Below, one piece after another: positions 31,340 through 40,042 of a stretch of 64,000 bases of DNA; positions within the stretch are counted from its first letter, which is position 1, and each line of letters begins with the position of its first letter. Source of the DNA: Loxodes magnus (Eukaryota; Ciliophora; Karyorelictea; Loxodida; Loxodidae); assembly GCA_946699065.1 (NCBI GenBank), contig CAMPDV010000523.1, positions 62,001 through 126,000 on the forward strand. Reading direction: 5' to 3'. Position numbers and translations under genes: made by a program. Below the pieces are notes generated by a model. That model searched no databases. It saw only the letters and a list, made by a program, of their open reading frames with translations, and had not been told where the DNA came from.

Positions 31340-33058
31340 GTGGCTATATCCAGTGATTCAGAGTTCATCGTATCGGGAAGTAGAGATGAGACGGTGAGAC
31401 TATGGAACGTCAAGACAGGTACCTGTAAGACCATGAGTGGTCACACAAATTATGTATTATCTGTGGCTATATCCATTGATTCAGAGTTCATCGTATCGGG
31501 AAGTGATGATATTACGGTGAGACTATGGGACGTCAAGACAGGTACCTGTAAGACCATGAGTGGTCACAGACATTATGTATCATCTGTGGCTATATCCATT
31601 GATTCAGAGTTCATCGTATCGGGAAGTGATGATAAGACGGTGAGACTATGGGACGTCAAGACAGGTACCTGTAAGACCATGAGTGGTCACACTAGTTATG
31701 TATTATCTGTGGCTATATCCATTGATTCAGAGTTCATCGTATCGGAAAGTGATGATAAGACGGTGAGACTATGGGACGTCAAGACAGGTACCTGTAAGAC
31801 CATGAGTGGTCACACTAGTTATGTATTATCTGTGGCTATATCCAGTGATTCAGAGTTCATCGTATCGGTAAGTAGAGATGAGACGGTGAGACTATGGAAC
31901 GTCAAGACAGGTACCTGTAAGACCATGAGTGGTCACACAAATTCTGTAAGATCTGAGGCTATATCCAGTGATTCAGAGTTCATCGTATCGGGAAGTAGTG
32001 ATAATACGGTGAGACTATGGAACGTCAAGACAGGTACCTGTAAGACCATGAGTGGTCACACAGATTATGTATTATCTGTGGCTATATCCAGTGATTCAGA
32101 GTTCATCGTATCGGGAAGTGCAGATTATACGGTGAGACTATGGAACGTCAAGACAGGTACCTGTAAGACCATGAGTGGTCACACTAGTTATGTATCATCT
32201 GTGGCTATATCCAGTGATTCAGAGTTCATCGTATCGGGAAGTGCAGATGAGACGGTGAGACTATGGAACGTCAAGACAGGTACCTGTAAGACCATGAGTG
32301 GTCACACAAATTCTGTAAGATCTGAGGCTATATCCATTGATTCAGAGTTCATCGTATCGGGAAGTGATGATATTACGGTGAGACTATGGGACGTCAAGAC
32401 AGGTACCTGTAAGACCATGAGTGGTCACAGACATTATGTATATGCTGTGGCTATATCCAGTGATTCAGAGTTCATCGTATCGGGAAGTGCAGATTATACG
32501 GTGAGACTATGGAACGTCAAGACAGGTACCTGTAAGACCATGAGTGGTCACACTAGTTATGTATTATCTGTGGCTATATCCATTGATTCAGAGTTCATCG
32601 TATCGGAAAGTGATGATGAGACGGTGAGACTATGGAACGTCAAGACAGGTACCTGTAAGACCATGAGTGGTCACACAAATTATGTATTATCTGTGGCTAT
32701 ATCCAGTGATTCAGAGTTCATCGTATCGGTAAGTAGAGATGAGACGGTGAGACTATGGAACGTCAAGACAGGTACCTGTAAGACCATGAGTGGTCACACA
32801 AATTCTGTAAGATCTGTGGCTATATCCAGTGATTCAGAGTTCATCGTATCGGGAAGTAGTGATAATACGGTGAGACTATGGAACGTCAAGACAGGTACCT
32901 GTAAGACCATGAGTGGTCACACAAATTCTGTAAGATCTGTGGCTATATCCAGTGATTCAGAGTTCATCGTATCGGGAAGTGATGATAAGACGGTGAGACT
33001 ATGGAACGTCAAGACAGGTACCTGTAAGACCATGAGTGGTCACACTAGTTATGTATGA
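31340..33058 (+). CDS. Open WD40 stretch, 14 blades (572 aa), ends TGA 33056-33058
   Basis: Follows a SYV->TGA stop at 31,334-31,336. The blade order is mixed, with VSVSRDE (GGTAAGT) twice and an RHYVYAV loop near 32,440. The GTG used as its apparent start is the Val of SVAIS. Confidence 0.45.
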   Translation: MAISSDSEFIVSGSRDETVRLWNVKTGTCKTMSGHTNYVLSVAISIDSEFIVSGSDDITVRLWDVKTGTCKTMSGHRHYVSSVAISIDSEFIVSGSDDKTVRLWDVKTGTCKTMSGHTSYVLSVAISIDSEFIVSESDDKTVRLWDVKTGTCKTMSGHTSYVLSVAISSDSEFIVSVSRDETVRLWNVKTGTCKTMSGHTNSVRSEAISSDSEFIVSGSSDNTVRLWNVKTGTCKTMSGHTDYVLSVAISSDSEFIVSGSADYTVRLWNVKTGTCKTMSGHTSYVSSVAISSDSEFIVSGSADETVRLWNVKTGTCKTMSGHTNSVRSEAISIDSEFIVSGSDDITVRLWDVKTGTCKTMSGHRHYVYAVAISSDSEFIVSGSADYTVRLWNVKTGTCKTMSGHTSYVLSVAISIDSEFIVSESDDETVRLWNVKTGTCKTMSGHTNYVLSVAISSDSEFIVSVSRDETVRLWNVKTGTCKTMSGHTNSVRSVAISSDSEFIVSGSSDNTVRLWNVKTGTCKTMSGHTNSVRSVAISSDSEFIVSGSDDKTVRLWNVKTGTCKTMSGHTSYV

Positions 33059-33061
33059 TCT

Positions 33062-34534
33062 GTGGCTATATCCAGTGATTCAGAGTTCATCGTATCGGGA
33101 AGTAGAGATGAGACGGTGAGACTATGGAACGTCAAGACAGGTACCTGTAAGACCATGAGTGGTCACACTAGTTATGTATTATCTGTGGCTATATCCAGTG
33201 ATTCAGAGTTCATCGTATCGGGAAGTAGTGATAAGACGGTGAGACTATGGAACGTCAAGACAGGTACCTGTAAGACCATGAGTGGTCACACAAATTATGT
33301 ATTATCTGTGGCTATATCCAGTGATTCAGAGTTCATCGTATCGGGAAGTAGTGATAATACGGTGAGACTATGGAACGTCAAGACAGGTACCTGTAAGACC
33401 ATGAGTGGTCACACAAATTCTGTATTATCTGTGGCTATATCCAGTGATTCAGAGTTCATCGTATCGGGAAGTGATGATATTACGGTGAGACTATGGGACG
33501 TCAAGACAGGTACCTGTAAGACCATGAGTGGTCACACTAGTTATGTATTATCTGTGGCTATATCCATTGATTCAGAGTTCATCGTATCGGAAAGTGATGA
33601 TAAGACGGTGAGACTATGGAACGTCAAGACAGGTACCTGTAAGACCATGAGTGGTCACACTAGTTATGTATCATCTGTGGCTATATCCAGTGATTCAGAG
33701 TTCATCGTATCGGGAAGTGCAGATTATACGGTGAGACTATGGGACGTCAAGACAGGTACCTGTAAGACCATGAGTGGTCACACTAGTTATGTATCATCTG
33801 TGGCTATATCCAGTGATTCAGAGTTCATCGTATCGGGAAGTCATGATTATACGGTGAGACTATGGGACGTCAAGACAGGTACCTGTAAGACCATGAGTGG
33901 TCACACTAGTTATGTATTATCTGTGGCTATATCCAGTGATTCAGAGTTCATTGTATCGGGAAGTAGTGATAATACGGTGAGACTATGGAACGTCAAGACA
34001 GGTACCTGTAAGACCATGAGTGGTCACACTAGTTATGTATTATCTGTGGCTATATCCAGTGATTCAGAGTTCATTGTATCGGGAAGTGCAGATTATACGG
34101 TGAGACTATGGAACGTCAAGACAGGTACCTGTAAGACCATGAGTGGTCACACTAGTTATGTATTATCTGTGGCTATATCCAGTGATTCAGAGTTCATTGT
34201 ATCGGGAAGTAGTGATAATACGGTGAGACTATGGAACGTCAAGACAGGTACCTGTAAGACCATGAGTGGTCACACTAGTTATGTATTATCTGTGGCTATA
34301 TCCAGTGATTCAGAGTTCATCGTATCGGAAAGTGATGATAAGACGGTGAGACTATGGGACGTCAAGACAGGTACCTGTAAGACCATGAGTGGTCACACAG
34401 ATTATGTATTATCTGTGGCTATATCCATTGATTCAGAGTTCATCGTATCGGGAAGTGATGATATTACGGTGAGACTATGGAACGTCAAGACAGGTACCTG
34501 TAAGACCATGAGTGGTCACACTAGTTATGTATGA
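33062..34534 (+). CDS. Open WD40 stretch, 12 blades (490 aa), ends TGA 34532-34534
   Basis: Twelve blades. The opening RDE, TSYVLS/SDK, TNYVLS/SDN, TNSVLS order resembles 27,740-28,060. Three successive blades near 33,950-34,210 carry the ATT synonymous change in FIV, which suggests a recently amplified sub-lineage. Confidence 0.45.
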   Translation: MAISSDSEFIVSGSRDETVRLWNVKTGTCKTMSGHTSYVLSVAISSDSEFIVSGSSDKTVRLWNVKTGTCKTMSGHTNYVLSVAISSDSEFIVSGSSDNTVRLWNVKTGTCKTMSGHTNSVLSVAISSDSEFIVSGSDDITVRLWDVKTGTCKTMSGHTSYVLSVAISIDSEFIVSESDDKTVRLWNVKTGTCKTMSGHTSYVSSVAISSDSEFIVSGSADYTVRLWDVKTGTCKTMSGHTSYVSSVAISSDSEFIVSGSHDYTVRLWDVKTGTCKTMSGHTSYVLSVAISSDSEFIVSGSSDNTVRLWNVKTGTCKTMSGHTSYVLSVAISSDSEFIVSGSADYTVRLWNVKTGTCKTMSGHTSYVLSVAISSDSEFIVSGSSDNTVRLWNVKTGTCKTMSGHTSYVLSVAISSDSEFIVSESDDKTVRLWDVKTGTCKTMSGHTDYVLSVAISIDSEFIVSGSDDITVRLWNVKTGTCKTMSGHTSYV

Positions 34535-34537
34535 TCT

Positions 34538-34903
34538 GTGGCTATATCCAGTGATTCAGAGTTCATCGTATCGGGAAGTAGAGATGAGACGGTGAGACTA
34601 TGGAACGTCAAGACAGGTACCTGTAAGACCATGAGTGGTCACACAAATTATGTATTATCTGTGGCTATATCCATTGATTCAGAGTTCATCGTATCGGGAA
34701 GTGATGATATTACGGTGAGACTATGGAACGTCAAGACAGGTACCTGTAAGACCATGAGTGGTCACACAAATTATGTATTATCTGTGGCTATATCCAGTGA
34801 TTCAGAGTTCATCGTATCGGGAAGTGCAGATTATACGGTGAGACTATGGAACGTCAAGACAGGTACCTGTAAGACCATGAGTGGTCACACTAGTTATGTA
34901 TGA
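34538..34903 (+). pseudogene. Three-blade open WD40 fragment, ends TGA 34901-34903
   Basis: RDE/TNYVLS with Ile, DDI/TNYVLS, ADY/TSYV-stop. The last part belongs to the stop-dense three-unit repeat that follows. Confidence 0.6.
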
Positions 34904-35026
34904 TCTGTGGCTATATCCAGTGATTCAGAGTTCATCGTATCGGGAAGTAGAGATGAGACGGTGAGACTATGGAACGTCAAGACAGGTACCTGTAAGACCA
35001 TGAGTGGTCACACTAGTTATGTATGA
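34904..35026 (+). pseudogene. Single-blade open fragment between two SYV-TGA stops
   Basis: One unit only: SVAIS through RDE, Trp-Asn, TSYV, then TGA at 35,024-35,026. Adjacent units both ending in stops mean a single 123-bp unit was copied with its stop. Confidence 0.65.
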
Positions 35027-35029
35027 TCT

Positions 35030-35272
35030 GTGGCTATATCCAGTGATTCAGAGTTCATCGTATCGGGAAGTAGAGATGAGACGGTGAGACTATGGAACGT
35101 CAAGACAGGTACCTGTAAGACCATGAGTGGTCACACAAATTATGTATTATCTGTGGCTATATCCAGTGATTCAGAGTTCATCGTATCGGGAAGTGCAGAT
35201 TATACGGTGAGACTATGGAACGTCAAGACAGGTACCTGTAAGACCATGAGTGGTCACACTAGTTATGTATGA
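35030..35272 (+). pseudogene. Two-blade open WD40 fragment, ends TGA 35270-35272
   Basis: RDE/TNYVLS and ADY/TSYV-stop. With the single-blade fragment before it, this makes a 369-bp period that repeats once more immediately downstream. Confidence 0.6.
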
Positions 35273-35395
35273 TCTGTGGCTATATCCAGTGATTCAGAGT
35301 TCATCGTATCGGGAAGTAGAGATGAGACGGTGAGACTATGGAACGTCAAGACAGGTACCTGTAAGACCATGAGTGGTCACACTAGTTATGTATGA
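35273..35395 (+). pseudogene. Single-blade open fragment, copy of 34,904-35,026
   Basis: Same blade and same stop exactly 369 bp (three units) downstream of its twin. TGA is at 35,393-35,395. Confidence 0.65.
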
Positions 35396-35398
35396 TCT

Positions 35399-36133
35399 GT
35401 GGCTATATCCAGTGATTCAGAGTTCATCGTATCGGGAAGTAGAGATGAGACGGTGAGACTATGGAACGTCAAGACAGGTACCTGTAAGACCATGAGTGGT
35501 CACACAAATTATGTATTATCTGTGGCTATATCCAGTGATTCAGAGTTCATCGTATCGGGAAGTGCAGATGAGACGGTGAGACTATGGAACGTCAAGACAG
35601 GTACCTGTAAGACCATGAGTGGTCACACAAATTATGTATTATCTGTGGCTATATCCAGTGATTCAGAGTTCATCGTATCGGGAAGTGCAGATGAGACGGT
35701 GAGACTATGGAACGTCAAGACAGGTACCTGTAAGACCATGAGTGGTCACACTAGTTATGTATTATCTGTGGCTATATCCAGTGATTCAGAGTTCATTGTA
35801 TCGGGAAGTAGTGATAATACGGTGAGACTATGGAACGTCAAGACAGGTACCTGTAAGACCATGAGTGGTCACACAGATTATGTATTATCTGTGGCTATAT
35901 CCAGTGATTCAGAGTTCATCGTATCGGGAAGTGATGATAAGACGGTGAGACTATGGGACGTCAAGACAGGTACCTGTAAGACCATGAGTGGTCACACTAG
36001 TTCTGTATATGCTGTGGCTATATCCAGTGATTCAGAGTTCATTGTATCGGGAAGTAGTGATAATACGGTGAGACTATGGAACGTCAAGACAGGTACCTGT
36101 AAGACCATGAGTGGTCACACTAGTTATGTATGA
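35399..36133 (+). pseudogene. Six-blade open WD40 stretch (244 aa), ends TGA 36131-36133
   Basis: Two consecutive identical ADE/TNYVLS-type blades, then TSYVLS, TDYVLS/DDK and a TSSVYAV loop near 35,997 (first TSS loop). The SDN blades carry ATT in FIV. Confidence 0.58.
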
Positions 36134-36136
36134 TCT

Positions 36137-36403
36137 GTGGCTATATCCAGTGATTCAGAGTTCATCGTATCGGGAAGTGATGATTATACGGTGAGACTAT
36201 GGAACGTCAAGGCAGGTACCTGTAAGACCATGAGTGGTCACACAAATTCTGTAAGATCTGTGGCTATATCCAGTGATTCAGAGTTCATCGTATCGGGAAG
36301 TGATGATAAGACGGTGAGACTATGGAACGTCAAGACAGGTACCTGTAAGACCATGAGTGGTCACACAAATTCTGTATTATCTGTGGCTATATCCAGTGAT
36401 TAA
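36137..36403 (+). pseudogene. Two-blade open WD40 stretch ending in the only TAA
   Basis: DDY turn with a KAG blade, TNSVRS/DDK, TNSVLS, then GAT TAA (36,401-36,403) in place of the conserved GAT TCA of SDSEF. This is one of only two stops at an otherwise invariant codon. Its parallel copy 861 bp (seven units) downstream has TCA, so the TAA is a private single-base change. Confidence 0.6.
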
Positions 36404-36436
36404 GAGTTCATCGTATCGGCAAGTAGAGATGAGACG

Positions 36437-39400
36437 GTGAGACTATGGAACGTCAAGACAGGTACCTGTAAGACCATGAGTGGTCACACAGATTATGTAT
36501 TATCTGTGGCTATATCCAGTGATTCAGAGTTCATCGTATCGGGAAGTGATGATAAGACGGTGAGACTATGGGACGTCAAGACAGGTACCTGTAAGACCAT
36601 GAGTGGTCACACTAGTTATGTATTATCTGTGGCTATATCCATTGATTCAGAGTTCATCGTATCGGAAAGTGATGATAAGACGGTGAGACTATGGGACGTC
36701 AAGACAGGTACCTGTAAGACCATGAGTGGTCACACAAATTATGTATTATCTGTGGCTATATCCAGTGATTCAGAGTTCATCGTATCGGGAAGAGCAGATT
36801 ATACGGTGAGACTATGGAACGTCAAGACAGGTACCTGTAAGACCATGAGTGGTCACACAAATTATGTATTATCTGTGGCTATATCCAGTGATTCAGAGTT
36901 CATTGTATCGGGAAGTGCAGATGAGACGGTGAGACTATGGAACGTCAAGACAGGTACCTGTAAGACCATGAGTGGTCACACAAATTATGTATTATCTGTG
37001 GCTATATCCAGTGATTCAGAGTTCATCGTATCGGGAAGTGATGATTATACGGTGAGACTATGGAACGTCAAGGCAGGTACCTGTAAGACCATGAGTGGTC
37101 ACACAAATTCTGTAAGATCTGTGGCTATATCCAGTGATTCAGAGTTCATCGTATCGGGAAGTGATGATAAGACGGTGAGACTATGGAACGTCAAGACAGG
37201 TACCTGTAAGACCATGAGTGGTCACACAAATTCTGTATTATCTGTGGCTATATCCAGTGATTCAGAGTTCATCGTATCGGGAAGTGCAGATTATACGGTG
37301 AGACTATGGGACGTCAAGACAGGTACCTGTAAGACCATGAGTGGTCACACAAATTATGTATTATCTGTGGCTATATCCAGTGATTCAGAGTTCATCGTAT
37401 CGGGAAGTGCAGATGAGACGGTGAGACTATGGAACGTCAAGACAGGTACCTGTAAGACCATGAGTGGTCACACTAGTTATGTATCATCTGTGGCTATATC
37501 CAGTGATTCAGAGTTCATCGTATCGGGAAGTGCAGATTATACGGTGAGACTATGGAACGTCAAGACAGGTACCTGTAAGACCATGAGTGGTCACACAAAT
37601 TATGTATTATCTGTGGCTATATCCAGTGATTCAGAGTTCATTGTATCGGGAAGTAGTGATAATACGGTGAGACTATGGAACGTCAAGACAGGTACCTGTA
37701 AGACCATGAGTGGTCACACTAGTTATGTATCATCTGTGGCTATATCCAGTGATTCAGAGTTCATCGTATCGGGAAGTAGAGATGAGACGGTGAGACTATG
37801 GAACGTCAAGACAGGTACCTGTAAGACCATGAGTGGTCACACAAATTCTGTAAGATCTGAGGCTATATCCAGTGATTCAGAGTTCATCGTATCGGGAAGT
37901 AGTGATAATACGGTGAGACTATGGAACGTCAAGACAGGTACCTGTAAGACCATGAGTGGTCACACAGATTATGTATTATCTGTGGCTATATCCAGTGATT
38001 CAGAGTTCATCGTATCGGGAAGTGCAGATGAGACGGTGAGACTATGGAACGTCAAGACAGGTACCTGTAAGACCATGAGTGGTCACACTCATTATGTATC
38101 TGCTGTGGCTATATCCAGTGATTCAGAGTTCATCGTATCGGGAAGTAGTGATAATACGGTGAGACTATGGAACGTCAAGACAGGTACCTGTAAGACCATG
38201 AGTGGTCACACTAGTTATGTATCATCTGTGGCTATATCCAGTGATTCAGAGTTCATCGTATCGGGAAGTGATGATATTACGGTGAGACTATGGAACGTCA
38301 AGGCAGGTACCTGTAAGACCATGAGTGGTCACACAAATTCTGTAAGATCTGTGGCTATATCCAGTGATTCAGAGTTCATCGTATCGGGAAGTGATGATAA
38401 GACAGTGAGACTATGGAACGTCAAGACAGGTACCTGTAAGACCATGAGTGGTCACACAAATTCTGTATTATCTGTGGCTATATCCAGTGATTCAGAGTTC
38501 ATCGTATCGGGAAGTAGAGATGAGACGGTGAGACTATGGAACGTCAAGACAGGTACCTGTAAGACCATGAGTGGTCACACAAATTCTGTAAGATCTGAGG
38601 CTATATCCAGTGATTCAGAGTTCATCGTATCGGGAAGTAGTGATAATACGGTGAGACTATGGAACGTCAAGACAGGTACCTGTAAGACCATGAGTGGTCA
38701 CACAAATTCTGTAAGATCTGTGGCTATATCCAGTGATTCAGAGTTCATCGTATCGGGAAGTGCAGATTATACGGTGAGACTATGGAACGTCAAGACAGGT
38801 ACCTGTAAGACCATGAGTGGTCACACAAATTCTGTATTATCTGTGGCTATATCCAGTGATTCAGAGTTCATTGTATCGGGAAGTAGTGATAATACGGTGA
38901 GACTATGGAACGTCAAGACAGGTACCTGTAAGACCATGAGTGGTCACACAAATTCTGTATTATCTGTGGCTATATCCAGTGATTCAGAGTTCATTGTATC
39001 GGGAAGTAGTGATAATACGGTGAGACTATGGAACGTCAAGACAGGTACCTGTAAGACCATGAGTGGTCACACTCATTATGTATCTGCTGTGGCTATATCC
39101 AGTGATTCAGAGTTCATCGTATCGGGAAGTAGTGATAATACGGTGAGACTATGGAACGTCAAGACAGGTACCTGTAAGACCATGAGTGGTCACACAAATT
39201 CTGTAAGATCTGTGGCTATATCCAGTGATTCAGAGTTCATCGTATCGGGAAGTGATGATAAGACAGTGAGACTATGGAACGTCAAGACAGGTACCTGTAA
39301 GACCATGAGTGGTCACACAAATTCTGTATTATCTGTGGCTATATCCAGTGATTCAGAGTTCATCGTATCGGGAAGTAGAGATGAGACGGTGAGACTATGG

Positions 39401-39577
39401 AACGTCAAGACAGGTACCTGTAAGACCATGAGTGGTCACACAAATTATGTATTATCTGTGGCTATATCCAGTGATTCAGAGTTCATCGTATCGGTAAGTA
39501 GAGATGAGACGGTGAGACTATGGAACGTCAAGACAGGTACCTGTAAGACCATGAGTGGTCACACTAGTTATGTATGA
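36437..39577 (+). CDS. Open WD40 stretch, 25.5 blades (1,046 aa), ends TGA 39575-39577
   Basis: Rich in TNS and TNY loops. Private: Ser to Arg at 36,791-36,793 before ADY. A TNSVRS/DDK/TNSVLS run with a KAG blade repeats the 36.2-kb block at seven units. THYVSAV loops occur only here, near 38,087 and 39,071 (eight units apart). The downstream ACA-for-ACG markers at 38,401 and 39,262 are seven units apart, so one blade was lost between the two copies. Confidence 0.48.
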   Translation: MRLWNVKTGTCKTMSGHTDYVLSVAISSDSEFIVSGSDDKTVRLWDVKTGTCKTMSGHTSYVLSVAISIDSEFIVSESDDKTVRLWDVKTGTCKTMSGHTNYVLSVAISSDSEFIVSGRADYTVRLWNVKTGTCKTMSGHTNYVLSVAISSDSEFIVSGSADETVRLWNVKTGTCKTMSGHTNYVLSVAISSDSEFIVSGSDDYTVRLWNVKAGTCKTMSGHTNSVRSVAISSDSEFIVSGSDDKTVRLWNVKTGTCKTMSGHTNSVLSVAISSDSEFIVSGSADYTVRLWDVKTGTCKTMSGHTNYVLSVAISSDSEFIVSGSADETVRLWNVKTGTCKTMSGHTSYVSSVAISSDSEFIVSGSADYTVRLWNVKTGTCKTMSGHTNYVLSVAISSDSEFIVSGSSDNTVRLWNVKTGTCKTMSGHTSYVSSVAISSDSEFIVSGSRDETVRLWNVKTGTCKTMSGHTNSVRSEAISSDSEFIVSGSSDNTVRLWNVKTGTCKTMSGHTDYVLSVAISSDSEFIVSGSADETVRLWNVKTGTCKTMSGHTHYVSAVAISSDSEFIVSGSSDNTVRLWNVKTGTCKTMSGHTSYVSSVAISSDSEFIVSGSDDITVRLWNVKAGTCKTMSGHTNSVRSVAISSDSEFIVSGSDDKTVRLWNVKTGTCKTMSGHTNSVLSVAISSDSEFIVSGSRDETVRLWNVKTGTCKTMSGHTNSVRSEAISSDSEFIVSGSSDNTVRLWNVKTGTCKTMSGHTNSVRSVAISSDSEFIVSGSADYTVRLWNVKTGTCKTMSGHTNSVLSVAISSDSEFIVSGSSDNTVRLWNVKTGTCKTMSGHTNSVLSVAISSDSEFIVSGSSDNTVRLWNVKTGTCKTMSGHTHYVSAVAISSDSEFIVSGSSDNTVRLWNVKTGTCKTMSGHTNSVRSVAISSDSEFIVSGSDDKTVRLWNVKTGTCKTMSGHTNSVLSVAISSDSEFIVSGSRDETVRLWNVKTGTCKTMSGHTNYVLSVAISSDSEFIVSVSRDETVRLWNVKTGTCKTMSGHTSYV

Positions 39578-39580
39578 TCT

Positions 39581-39823
39581 GTGGCTATATCCAGTGATTC
39601 AGAGTTCATCGTATCGGGAAGTGCAGATTATACGGTGAGACTATGGAACGTCAAGACAGGTACCTGTAAGACCATGAGTGGTCACACAAATTCTGTATTA
39701 TCTGTGGCTATATCCAGTGATTCAGAGTTCATTGTATCGGGAAGTAGTGATAATACGGTGAGACTATGGAACGTCAAGACAGGTACCTGTAAGACCATGA
39801 GTGGTCACACTAGTTATGTATGA
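39581..39823 (+). pseudogene. Two-blade open WD40 fragment, ends TGA 39821-39823
   Basis: ADY/TNSVLS and SDN (ATT in FIV)/TSYV-stop, between two SYV-TGA stops 246 bp apart. Confidence 0.6.
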
Positions 39824-40024
39824 TCTGTGGCTATATCCAGTGATTCAGAGTTCATCGTATCGGGAAGTTGAGATTATACGGTGAGACTATGGGACGTCAA
39901 GACAGGTACCTGTAAGACCATGAGTGGTCACACAAATTATGTATTATCTGTGGCTATATCCAGTGATTCAGAGTTCATCGTATCGGGAAGTAGAGATTCG
40001 ACAGTGAGACTATGGAACATATAG
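39824..40024 (+). pseudogene. Blade remnants with three stops in 204 bp
   Basis: Immediately after the SYV-TGA at 39,821 come a GS->TGA at 39,869-39,871 and, one blade later, the first NI->TAG at 40,022-40,024 (ATA TAG in place of GTC AAG, three base changes). The intervening turn is RDS with ACA for ACG. The same RDS plus NI-stop combination recurs at 55.8, 62.4, 63.4 and 63.9 kb. Confidence 0.65.
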
Positions 40025-40042
40025 ACAGGTACCTGTAAGACC

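Larger units (their letters stand above)
34780..35520 (+). repeat. Three-blade stop-bearing unit, two tandem copies (369-bp period)
   Basis: TNYVLS/ADY, SYV-TGA/RDE, SYV-TGA/RDE repeated twice. This gives five stops within about 500 bp (34,901 to 35,393), the densest in the window. Confidence 0.8.
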
